The notes beneath the pieces were generated by a model that was not told where the DNA came from, made no database searches, and saw only the letters and a list, made by a program, of their open reading frames with translations. Below are positions 1 through 4,377 of a DNA stretch of 7,348 bases, in pieces. This DNA is from Burkholderiales bacterium. Lineage in GTDB: Bacteria; Pseudomonadota; Gammaproteobacteria; Burkholderiales; Casimicrobiaceae. Position 1 is the stretch's first letter; every line of letters begins with the position of its first letter. The stretch spans positions 1 through 7,348 of the forward strand of contig JAITMH010000032.1 in the NCBI GenBank assembly GCA_031277445.1, written 5' to 3'. The position numbers and the translations under genes are program-made.

Positions 1-1457
1 GCCACCAGCAAGGTCTCGGAAACGCCGATTTGATGCGCGACGGTTGCCTGCAATGGCGCGAACAGCGCGTTGGACGCCGTATCCGAGCCGGTCAGGAAAA
101 CGCCGAACCAGCCCAGCGCCGGCGCCAGCAGCGGGTAGGCTTTGCCGCTTTCGGCGAGCGCAAGCGCCAGCGTCGCCGACATCCCGGAGAAATTGGACAA
201 GGTGGCAAACGCCAGCACCAACCCAATCGTCAGCGCCGTCGGCCACAAACCGGCGCAGGTTTCCCTGAACACGCCCAGCACGAATTTTGGCCGCCAGCGC
301 AGACAAACCGCCGACAACAGCACCGAAAGGAAAATGCCGGTTCCCACCGCGCCGAAAATGTCGAATTTGAACACCGCCGGATACAACGCCGCGCCATCGG
401 TGAGCGGCGCTGTTTTGTGGACGATCCCATGCAAAAACGGCACTTCCAGCCAGCGCGTCGTTTCCGGGAAGATGCCGCCCGACGCAAACAACGACTGAAA
501 ATCCTTACTGCCCCACAGCACCACACACGCCGTCAACAACCCGAACGGCAACCAGGCGCAAGCGATACGGCGAGCCGTCAGCGGTGGCGCGGCTATCATC
601 GCCGGATAAATCGGCGCATGTTCGCGCAACTGCAACACCTTCGCCGGTTGCCAGAAACGCAGCAACACCACCAGCGACACCATGCAGACAATCGCCGCCG
701 TAATCGCCGGAAGTTGAGGGCCGATCCACAGCGCCGTCGCCATCATCGTCCCGGCGAAGCTCACCCCCGCCACCAGCAACGCAGGCCAGATATCGCGTGC
801 GCCGCGCCAACCGGCCAGCGCCACCACGATCCACCCCAGCGTCAACAACGAAAACAACGGCAACAGCGTACCGGTAATTGCCGTCAATGCCGCCAGATCG
901 GTATGGCTCACTTGCGCCGCCACCGTGATCGACGTTCCCATCGCTCCGAAGGCTACCGGCGCGGTATTGGCGATCAAACACAACGTCGCCGCCCGTAGCG
1001 GATCAAAACCCAGCCCGACCAGCAACGCAGCGGTAATCGCAACCGGCGTACCATAACCGGCAGCGCCTTCGAGAAACGCGCTGAACGCGAAACCGATCAA
1101 AATCAGTTGCAAACGCGCATCGGGCGTGACCGACACAATCGACGCCCGCACCACTTCAAACTGCCCGCTCTTGACCGTCAGCCGATACAAAAACACGACA
1201 CCCGTGATAATCCAGACAATCGGCCACAAACCATAACCAAAGCCGTAGAACACCGCCGCCGCCACCGACGCCACCGGCATCCCATACACCGTCACGGCGA
1301 TTACCGCCGCCAACAGCAACGTCCCAAGTGCTGCCCAATGCAAGCGCCAGCGAAACACCACCAGCGTCACAATGAAAAAAAGAAGCGGCAACGCCGCCAC
1401 CAGCGTCGATCCTGCGACGTGGTTCAGCGGATTGTAAGATTGCAGCCAGATGGTCAC
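1..1457 (-). CDS. lctP: L-lactate permease, LctP/LldP family (3' end beyond window)
   Basis: Inner-membrane transporter of the lactate permease family, which in characterised members takes up lactate (and glycolate in E. coli) with protons. About 485 residues are visible; E. coli LldP has about 551, so roughly 65 C-terminal residues are missing. Seen in the translation: N-terminus TIWLQSYNPLNHVAGSTLV, then many hydrophobic helices, the family signature EGAAGYGTPVAITAALLVG near residues 130-148, and LTGSDTASNALF near 455-466. The start is GTG at 1457-1455: it is the only common start codon after an in-frame stop about 40 bases upstream, and AGGGA (complement of 1466-1470) sits 8 bases before it. 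No lldR regulator or lactate dehydrogenase gene is visible, so substrate choice rests on family alone. The gene lies downstream of rlmB on the same strand across a 195-bp gap with hairpin repeats. Confidence 0.93.
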   Translation of the reverse strand, partial: MTIWLQSYNPLNHVAGSTLVAALPLLFFIVTLVVFRWRLHWAALGTLLLAAVIAVTVYGMPVASVAAAVFYGFGYGLWPIVWIITGVVFLYRLTVKSGQFEVVRASIVSVTPDARLQLILIGFAFSAFLEGAAGYGTPVAITAALLVGLGFDPLRAATLCLIANTAPVAFGAMGTSITVAAQVSHTDLAALTAITGTLLPLFSLLTLGWIVVALAGWRGARDIWPALLVAGVSFAGTMMATALWIGPQLPAITAAIVCMVSLVVLLRFWQPAKVLQLREHAPIYPAMIAAPPLTARRIACAWLPFGLLTACVVLWGSKDFQSLFASGGIFPETTRWLEVPFLHGIVHKTAPLTDGAALYPAVFKFDIFGAVGTGIFLSVLLSAVCLRWRPKFVLGVFRETCAGLWPTALTIGLVLAFATLSNFSGMSATLALALAESGKAYPLLAPALGWFGVFLTGSDTASNALFAPLQATVAHQIGVSETLLV

Positions 1458-1509
1458 GAAACTATTCCCTGCTGAGAGAGCGCCAAAAGCAAGGAGAACC
1501 GCTTATTAC

Positions 1510-1530
1510 CCTCTCCCCTTGCGGGAGAGG
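1510..1530. repeat. CCCTCTCC-type short palindrome, copy 1
   Basis: The arms CCTCTCCC (1510-1517) and GGGAGAGG (1523-1530) are perfectly complementary around a 5-base loop. It belongs to the same family as the hairpins at 1561-1586, 3377-3402 and 3794-3819. It lies in the leader of the permease gene (minus strand). There is no T tract, so it is not a typical intrinsic terminator. Confidence 0.75.
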
Positions 1531-1560
1531 AGCGTTGTTCGAGCTTTCGCGCATTATCTT

Positions 1561-1598
1561 CCCCTCTCCCACTTGTGGGAGAGGGGTGGGGGAGAGGG
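1561..1598. repeat. CCCTCTCC-type short palindrome with tail, copy 2
   Basis: A perfect 12-bp stem, CCCCTCTCCCAC (1561-1572) with GTGGGAGAGGGG (1575-1586), closes on a TT loop. It is followed by TGGGGGAGAGGG (1587-1598), which could compete for the left arm. The same hairpin-plus-tail order occurs at 3377-3416. It sits between rlmB and the permease gene, where it would form a stable RNA hairpin if the two are cotranscribed. The rest of the 1458-1652 gap shows no gene. Confidence 0.8.
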
Positions 1599-1652
1599 TT
1601 GTCGAACCATGAGCCATGTGATCAAATATTTTCAGAACGGTTATCTACTCTA

Positions 1653-2405
1653 CTATTTCTTACCGCAGGAAACTCTATGCCGCTGCGCCTGAGTTGCCGC
1701 CAGACAAATACCTGCCGCCACCGAAACATTCAGACTTTCGACCATTCCCTGCATCGGAATACTGACGACCCGGTCACAGCGCTCGCGTGTCAACCGCCGC
1801 AAACCGCTTCCCTCCGCACCCAGCACCCAGGCCAGCGCCCCACTCAAATCCGCGTCGTACAAATTCTCGCCGCCGCTGTCCGCCGCCACACACCAGACGC
1901 CACGCGCCTTCAATTCCTCCAGCGTCCGGGACAGATTGGTCACCGTCACCACCGGCACCGTATCCGCCGCGCCGCACGCCACCTTCGCCACCGTCGCATT
2001 GACACTGACCGAACGGTCCTTCGGCAGAATCAGCGCCTGCACACCAAACGCATCGGCGCTTCGCAGACAAGCGCCCAGATTGTGCGGATCGGTCACCCCG
2101 TCGAGCACCATCAGCAGCGGCAAACCGGCAGCACCGTCAAGAACGTCGTCGAGCGTCAGATGCGGCAACGCCGCCGCCACCCGCGCCACAACCCCCTGAT
2201 GCCGCCCGACAGGCGCCAACCCATCGAGCCGCGCCGGCTCGACCGGCTGCACCGCGCAGCCGGCCAGCGCCGCCCGTTCCAAAAGATCGCGCAAACGCGG
2301 GTCCTGCCGGTTGGCATCATAAAAAAGCGTCTCCATCGAATCGGGATGCTGGCGCAGCCGGGCAATCACCGCATGAAAACCGAACAAAATTTTGGAAGCA
2401 GACAT
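1653..2405 (-). CDS. rlmB: 23S rRNA (guanosine-2'-O-)-methyltransferase RlmB
   Basis: SPOUT-superfamily (TrmH/SpoU) enzyme that in E. coli methylates the 2'-OH of G2251 in the P loop of 23S rRNA using S-adenosylmethionine. It has 250 residues, close to E. coli RlmB (243). The N-terminal L30e-like RNA-binding part (about 1-80) begins MSASKILFGFHAVIARL and ends near GRHQGVVA. The catalytic knotted domain shows motif 1 DPHNLGACLRSADAFG (106-121, with Asn109 and the likely catalytic Arg115), motif 2 LGAEGSGL (195-202) and motif 3 IPMQGMVESLNVSVAAGI (216-233). The ATG at 2405-2403 gives the expected N-terminus, although no clear Shine-Dalgarno precedes it. In many proteobacteria this gene follows rnr (RNase R); here it starts a minus-strand unit divergent from marC. 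Confidence 0.95.
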   Translation of the reverse strand: MSASKILFGFHAVIARLRQHPDSMETLFYDANRQDPRLRDLLERAALAGCAVQPVEPARLDGLAPVGRHQGVVARVAAALPHLTLDDVLDGAAGLPLLMVLDGVTDPHNLGACLRSADAFGVQALILPKDRSVSVNATVAKVACGAADTVPVVTVTNLSRTLEELKARGVWCVAADSGGENLYDADLSGALAWVLGAEGSGLRRLTRERCDRVVSIPMQGMVESLNVSVAAGICLAATQAQRHRVSCGKK

Positions 2406-2482
2406 AGATCAGACGAAACAAACGACGAAAGAAGGTGTCGATGGTATAGTGTGTCTCGACGCTTGTTAAGCCTTTTCTTATA
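2406..2482. promoter_or_regulatory. Divergent promoter region between rlmB and marC
   Basis: The 77-bp gap must hold the start signals of both divergent genes. On the plus strand TATAGT (2445-2450) is a plausible -10 box, about 33 bases before the marC start, with no good -35. On the minus strand TATACC (complement of 2443-2448) with TTAACA (complement of 2464-2469) at 15-bp spacing is a weak candidate for rlmB. The two -10 candidates overlap, which would make transcription mutually exclusive. This is inferred from sequence only. Confidence 0.35.
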
Positions 2483-3151
2483 ATGTCCTTCGATTTACGC
2501 GCCGCCCTCGAAAACCTCATACTCGTCATTGTCGCGTTGATCCCCATCGTCAACCCGATAGGCGCTGCGGCGGTATTCGTGTCCATGACACGCTCAGTAA
2601 CGCCCGCCACCCGTACCCTGCTGGCGCGTCGTGTGGCGCTCAACGCCTTCGTGCTGCTCGCCATCTCGATGTTCGTCGGCAACTACATTCTCGGATTTTT
2701 CGGACTGTCCGTTGCCGTCGTTCAGGTCGGCGGCGGTCTGATCGTCTGCTCCGTCGCCTGGGCGCTCCTGAAACAGGAGCCGGACACCCCCACCGACCCG
2801 CAATACGTTGTCAAACCCGAGGACGGCCTGATCAAGGCATTTTATCCACTGACACTGCCGGTGACCGTCGGTCCCGGTTCCATCAGCGTCGCCATCACAC
2901 TCGGCGCCAACCATGCCACCAACGTACAGTCCCTGCTGACCGCTGCACCGTCACTCATCCTTGGTTCGGCCGCTGTCGCTCTGGTCATCTATCTGTGCTT
3001 CCGCTACGCTTACCGAATCACCGCCGCCCTCGGCGCCATCGGCACAATAGTGCTCCTGCGCCTGTTCGCTTTCATCCTGCTGTGCATCGGCGTACAAATC
3101 ATCTGGAACGGCCTGTCGGCGCTACTCACCACGTTTTATGGCCGCTTGTAG
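2483..3151 (+). CDS. MarC-family (UPF0056) integral membrane protein
   Basis: A 222-residue inner-membrane protein of the MarC/UPF0056 family. The family is widespread; its function is not firmly established, and the early link of E. coli MarC to multiple antibiotic resistance was later disputed. Seen: about six hydrophobic segments (roughly 10-32, 51-72, 75-96, 124-142, 155-175, 186-212), the motif PIVNPIG in the first (21-27), and the conserved segment FYPLTLPVTVGPGSISVAITLG (120-141), here split only by my numbering. The ATG at 2483 is the first start after an in-frame TAG at 2447-2449. No Shine-Dalgarno is visible before it. It stands alone: rlmB is divergent upstream, and a repeat island follows directly with no obvious terminator. 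The family call is firm; the transported substrate is unknown. Confidence 0.92.
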   Translation: MSFDLRAALENLILVIVALIPIVNPIGAAAVFVSMTRSVTPATRTLLARRVALNAFVLLAISMFVGNYILGFFGLSVAVVQVGGGLIVCSVAWALLKQEPDTPTDPQYVVKPEDGLIKAFYPLTLPVTVGPGSISVAITLGANHATNVQSLLTAAPSLILGSAAVALVIYLCFRYAYRITAALGAIGTIVLLRLFAFILLCIGVQIIWNGLSALLTTFYGRL

Positions 3152-3176
3152 CTGCTCCTAAGCGCAGAGAAAAGCG

Positions 3177-3189
3177 TTTAACCACGAAA
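3177..3189 (+). repeat. Left flank 13-mer TTTAACCACGAAA
   Basis: A perfect inverted partner, TTTCGTGGTTAAA, lies at 4048-4060. Together they bracket about 870 bp of repeat mosaic. The motif also starts a 9-bp periodic CACGAAA-type tandem repeat at the right end, so it may be a common repeat head and not a transposon end. Confidence 0.6.
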
Positions 3190-3222
3190 AGCGCATAGGT
3201 CGTGGTGAGGCGGCGTGTCGGC

Positions 3223-3251
3223 CTCACGCGGAGGCGCGAAGCCGCGAAGAA
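3223..3251 (+). repeat. 29-bp GCGAAG-rich repeat, copy 1
   Basis: This unit begins CTCACGCGGAGGCG and ends GCCGCGAAGAA. It matches 3713-3741 at 28 of 29 positions (G versus A at position 9) in the same orientation. A related shorter form, TCACGCGGAGGCGCGGAGAA, occurs at 3339-3358 and inverted at 3827-3846. Confidence 0.8.
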
Positions 3252-3256
3252 GGAAA

Positions 3257-3303
3257 AACCCCTTTCCAAAGGGGGTGCCTGCCGAAGGCGGGCGGGGGTT
3301 TGT
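3257..3303 (+). repeat. Double-hairpin repeat (CCCCTTTCCAAAGGGG type), copy 1
   Basis: The first stem is CCCCTTT (3259-3265) with AAAGGGG (3268-3274). The second is an imperfect stem, GCCTGCC with GGCGGGC, around a GAA loop. It ends in GGGGGTTTGT. A second copy in the same orientation is at 3667-3710, where the second stem is the perfect GCCGCC/GGCGGC. Confidence 0.75.
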
Positions 3304-3312
3304 CGTTGGAGC

Positions 3313-3329
3313 GCGGGCGTCCCGCCCGC
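3313..3329. repeat. GC-rich 7-bp stem hairpin
   Basis: GCGGGCG (3313-3319) pairs with CGCCCGC (3323-3329) around TCC. It resembles a GC-rich intergenic palindrome common in bacterial genomes and has no T tract. Confidence 0.6.
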
Positions 3330-3338
3330 AACCCCGCC

Positions 3339-3446
3339 TCACGCGGAGGCGCGGAGAACGCGGAGCGTGCCTTTCTCCCCTCTCCCGCTTGCGGGAGAGG
3401 GGTCGGGGGAGAGGGCGCTTTGAAGTCCTCCCCTTCAAGGGGAGGA
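3339..3446 (+). repeat. Left arm of about 100-bp inverted repeat
   Basis: Order of parts: TCACGCGGAGGCGCGGAGAA (3339-3358), a spacer, a perfect 12-bp stem hairpin CCCCTCTCCCGC/GCGGGAGAGGGG (3377-3402), a GGGAGAGGGCGCTTTGAAG segment, then a second hairpin CTCCCCTT/AAGGGGAG (3428-3444). The same parts occur in reverse order and complement at 3752-3846. Over the inner 70 bases the two arms differ by about two substitutions and one indel by my hand alignment. Confidence 0.85.
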
Positions 3447-3480
3447 TTTAGGTGGGGATGGGGTTCAGGTATCAGAACTC

Positions 3481-3517
3481 CGTCATTCTGCGCGTAGCGA
3501 AGCGGAGTCGCAGAATC
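3481..3517. repeat. ATTCTGCG palindromic repeat
   Basis: ATTCTGCG (3485-3492) is perfectly complementary to CGCAGAAT (3509-3516), with a 16-base loop containing GTAGCGAAGCGGAG. This type of intergenic palindrome, often starting CGTCATTCTG, is found in many bacteria. Confidence 0.7.
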
Positions 3518-3526
3518 CAAAAAAAA

Positions 3527-3549
3527 TTAACCGCAAAGAACGCAAAGAA
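3527..3549 (+). repeat. 9-bp CGCAAAGAA tandem repeat with TTAACC head
   Basis: TTAACCG is followed by two 9-bp units, the first CAAAGAA partial and then CGCAAAGAA. It is related in form to the CACGAAA-type tandem at 4027-4060, which lies in the opposite orientation and also has an AACC head. Confidence 0.55.
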
Positions 3550-3556
3550 AAAACCT

Positions 3557-3593
3557 GCGTCATTGCGAGGAGCGAAAGCGACGAAGCAATCCA
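3557..3593. repeat. CGTCATTGCGAGGAGCG palindromic repeat
   Basis: The unit runs from GCGTCATTGCGAGG through AGCGAAAGCG to ACGAAGCAATCCA. ATTGC (3562-3566) and GCAAT (3586-3590) form the outer stem. It is a recognisable intergenic palindrome class seen in several bacterial lineages. I see one copy only. Confidence 0.7.
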
Positions 3594-3603
3594 GCGAGTA
3601 GCG

Positions 3604-3639
3604 CGTAGGTTGGCGGTGAGCGCAACGAACCCCAACATT
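3604..3639 (+). repeat. REP-like GTAG-headed hairpin, copy 1
   Basis: GTAG (3605-3608) stands directly at the foot of a stem GTTGG (3609-3613) with CCAAC (3632-3636). The inverted second copy at 3966-4001 matches 29 of 36 positions, and all seven differences are transitions. Pair T-A in the stem here is C-G in the other copy. A GTAG tetranucleotide 5' of an imperfect hairpin is the known form of REP sequences handled by RAYT (TnpA-REP) proteins. No RAYT gene is in the window. Confidence 0.65.
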
Positions 3640-3666
3640 GGCCTCACGCGAAGCCGCAGGTTTTAA

Positions 3667-3710
3667 GCCCCCTTTCCAAAGGGGTGCCGCCAAAGGCGGC
3701 GGGGGTTTGT
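3667..3710 (+). repeat. Double-hairpin repeat (CCCCTTTCCAAAGGGG type), copy 2
   Basis: CCCCTTTCCAAAGGGG is followed by the perfect stem GCCGCC (3686-3691) with GGCGGC (3695-3700), then GGGGGTTTGT. It has the same orientation as the copy at 3257-3303. The 29-bp repeat lies after this copy but before the other one, so the two blocks are rearranged relative to each other. Confidence 0.75.
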
Positions 3711-3712
3711 TT

Positions 3713-3741
3713 CTCACGCGAAGGCGCGAAGCCGCGAAGAA
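3713..3741 (+). repeat. 29-bp GCGAAG-rich repeat, copy 2
   Basis: This is a direct repeat of 3223-3251 with one difference in 29 bases. It lies between the second double-hairpin repeat and the right arm of the large inverted repeat. Confidence 0.8.
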
Positions 3742-3751
3742 CATGAAGCTC

Positions 3752-3846
3752 CCTCCCCTTGAAGGGGAGGGCTTCAAAGCGCCCTCTCCCCTACCCCTCT
3801 CCCGCAAGCGGGAGAGGGGATCGTTCTTCTCCGCGCCTCCGCGTGA
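3752..3846 (-). repeat. Right arm of about 100-bp inverted repeat
   Basis: Reverse-complement counterpart of 3339-3446: hairpin CTCCCCTT/AAGGGGAG (3753-3769), the GCTTCAAAGCGCCCTCTCCC segment, the 12-bp stem hairpin 3794-3819, and TTCTCCGCGCCTCCGCGTGA (3827-3846). It lacks about 10 bases of the spacer present in the left arm between the outer element and the 12-bp hairpin. Confidence 0.85.
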
Positions 3847-3854
3847 AACGAGCA

Positions 3855-3879
3855 GGGCAGGTTTGAAACCTGCCCCTAC
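3855..3879 (-). repeat. GTAG-headed GGGCAGGTTT palindrome
   Basis: GGGCAGGTTT (3855-3864) and AAACCTGCCC (3866-3875) form a perfect 10-bp stem with a one-base centre. Read on the minus strand, GTAG (complement of 3876-3879) lies directly before the stem, as in REP-type units. Single copy in the window. Confidence 0.7.
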
Positions 3880-3930
3880 GGAATCTGATTCCTGACCGCT
3901 GACCTCTAATGCCTGCACCCCCATCCCAAC

Positions 3931-3952
3931 CTTCCCCCGCAAGCGGGGGAAG
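3931..3952. repeat. CTTCCCCCGC perfect hairpin
   Basis: CTTCCCCCGC (3931-3940) pairs over 10 bp with GCGGGGGAAG (3943-3952) around AA. It resembles the CCCTCTCCCGC hairpins in design, with the CTCT run replaced by T, and is preceded by CCCCCATCCCAAC. No T tract follows. Confidence 0.75.
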
Positions 3953-3965
3953 GAGCTTTAAGCAA

Positions 3966-4001
3966 AACGCCGGGATTCGCTGCGCTCATCGCCAGCCTAC
4001 G
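3966..4001 (-). repeat. REP-like GTAG-headed hairpin, copy 2 (inverted)
   Basis: On the minus strand this begins CGTAGGCTGGCGATGAGCGC and ends CCCGGCGTT. The stem GCTGG with CCGGC keeps pairing (one T-G wobble). Compared with copy 1 at 3604-3639, a T-A pair became C-G, a compensatory change that supports a maintained stem. Confidence 0.65.
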
Positions 4002-4026
4002 ATTCTTCGCTTCGCGCAGACGATCC

Positions 4027-4060
4027 TTTTTTCGTGATTTTCGTGTCTTTCGTGGTTAAA
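4027..4060 (-). repeat. CACGAAA-type 9-bp tandem repeat with TTTAACC head
   Basis: On the minus strand TTTAACCACGAAAGACACG continues into two further CACGAAA units about 9 bp apart. The first 13 bases are the inverted partner of 3177-3189. It marks the right end of the dense repeat mosaic, about 100 bp before tRNA-Thr. Confidence 0.65.
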
Positions 4061-4112
4061 AGCTTTTTTCTCCGCGCCTGCGCCGCCAGTAGCCATTTCC
4101 CCACGAGGTCGT

Positions 4113-4118
4113 TATAAT
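4113..4118 (+). promoter_or_regulatory. Probable -10 box for tRNA-Thr
   Basis: A perfect TATAAT lies about 40 bases before the mature tRNA 5' end, followed by the GC-rich stretch GCCGGATTCGCG, as in the discriminators of stable-RNA promoters under stringent control. No good -35 is present: at 17-bp spacing the hexamer is TAGCCA. Transcription would start near 4125, leaving a leader of about 34 bases for RNase P to remove. Confidence 0.55.
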
Positions 4119-4158
4119 GCCGGATTCGCGTGGCCAGACCGCGCACAATCAAAATTTG

Positions 4159-4234
4159 GCCGGTGTAGCTCAGTTGGTAGAGCAGCTCATTCGTAATGAG
4201 AAGGTCGGGAGTTCGAGTCCCCCCATCGGCACCA
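4159..4234 (+). tRNA. thrW: tRNA-Thr (anticodon CGU)
   Basis: A 76-base cloverleaf including encoded CCA. Acceptor arms GCCGGTG and CATCGGC pair with one G-T wobble. The D arm is GCTC-AGTTGGTA-GAGC, and the anticodon arm is CTCA-TTCGTAA-TGAG with anticodon CGT, reading the threonine codon ACG. The T loop is TTCGAGT. The first anticodon-stem pair is G-A, as also in the E. coli Thr-CGU tRNA. The T stem GGGAG/CCCCC contains an A-C mismatch at the second pair from the loop, which is unusual. The symbol thrW is borrowed from E. coli. It stands alone, with its own promoter candidate and terminator. Confidence 0.97.
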
Positions 4235-4248
4235 CGCCTCAAGCCTGC

Positions 4249-4274
4249 AAAACCGCTCCACAGAGCGGTTTTTT
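4249..4274 (+). terminator. Intrinsic terminator after tRNA-Thr
   Basis: AAAACCGCTC (4249-4258) pairs over 10 bp with GAGCGGTTTT (4263-4272) around CACA, and the stem runs into a T6 tract ending at 4274. The GC core followed by T's is a classic rho-independent terminator. It separates the tRNA from zipA. Confidence 0.9.
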
Positions 4275-4279
4275 GTTCC

Positions 4280-4315
4280 ATACAAAATCTTCTCTCTTGC
4301 GCGTTTATTTTGTAT
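4280..4315. repeat. 9-bp inverted repeat upstream of zipA
   Basis: ATACAAAAT (4280-4288) and ATTTTGTAT (4307-4315) are perfect inverted copies separated by 18 bases. The right half overlaps an AT-rich stretch (TATAAA, 4313-4318) and precedes TAGAAT (4325-4330), either of which could be the zipA -10 box. An operator for a dimeric regulator is possible, but a centre-to-centre distance of 27 bp and no known regulator make this speculative. Confidence 0.5.
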
Positions 4316-4362
4316 AAAAAGAAGTAGAATCATAACTTCCGTTTATTGCCTTCTCAAAAAGC

Positions 4363-4367
4363 AGAGG
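4363..4367 (+). promoter_or_regulatory. Ribosome binding site of zipA
   Basis: AGAGG lies 10 bases before the ATG at 4378 and supports that start. Spacing is slightly long. Confidence 0.6.
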
Positions 4368-4377
4368 TCTTGTCGTC

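Larger units (their letters stand above)
3152..4158. repeat. Gene-free island of mixed short palindromic repeats
   Basis: About 1 kb between marC and tRNA-Thr has no open frame with recognisable protein features. The frames that stay open here translate to low-complexity Arg/Pro/Gly-rich products and run straight through palindromes. Instead the segment is tiled by short repeats of at least ten kinds, listed below. Several occur twice, in direct or inverted orientation. Units of this kind are common between genes in many proteobacteria. The outer ends at 3177-3189 and 4048-4060 are inverted copies of one 13-mer. No transposase or integrase is present. Confidence 0.85.

Noticed and set aside
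30..998. Plus-strand open frame of 322 residues
   Set aside because: It is antisense to the lactate permease, which shows family motifs over its full length. The frame's product is Arg/Gln/His-rich with no domain, a shadow of GC-rich codons.
1575..2483. Plus-strand open frame of 302 residues over rlmB
   Set aside because: Antisense to rlmB, whose SPOUT motifs are intact. The product is rich in Arg, Gln and His, with no recognisable domain.
2479..2484. TATAAT overlapping the marC start codon as a promoter
   Set aside because: A -10 box here would start transcription inside the coding region. It is probably chance, with no matching -35 at proper distance.
3202..3942. Several open frames in the repeat island, both strands (up to 156 residues)
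   Set aside because: They run through palindromes, giving Arg/Pro/Gly-rich products that restate the repeats, such as the PSPLPLSRKRERG type. No ribosome site or domain was seen.
3931..3952. Intrinsic terminator
   Set aside because: A perfect GC-rich stem but followed by GAGCTTTAAGC with no T run, and it belongs to the repeat family found elsewhere in the window.
3152..4158. CRISPR array
   Set aside because: The repeats are of different kinds, not evenly spaced, partly inverted and without unique spacers of constant length; no cas gene is near.
4159..4280. Integration site of a mobile element at the tRNA 3' end
   Set aside because: I saw no duplicate of the tRNA 3' end on either side and no integrase gene, and the tRNA is followed directly by its terminator and zipA.
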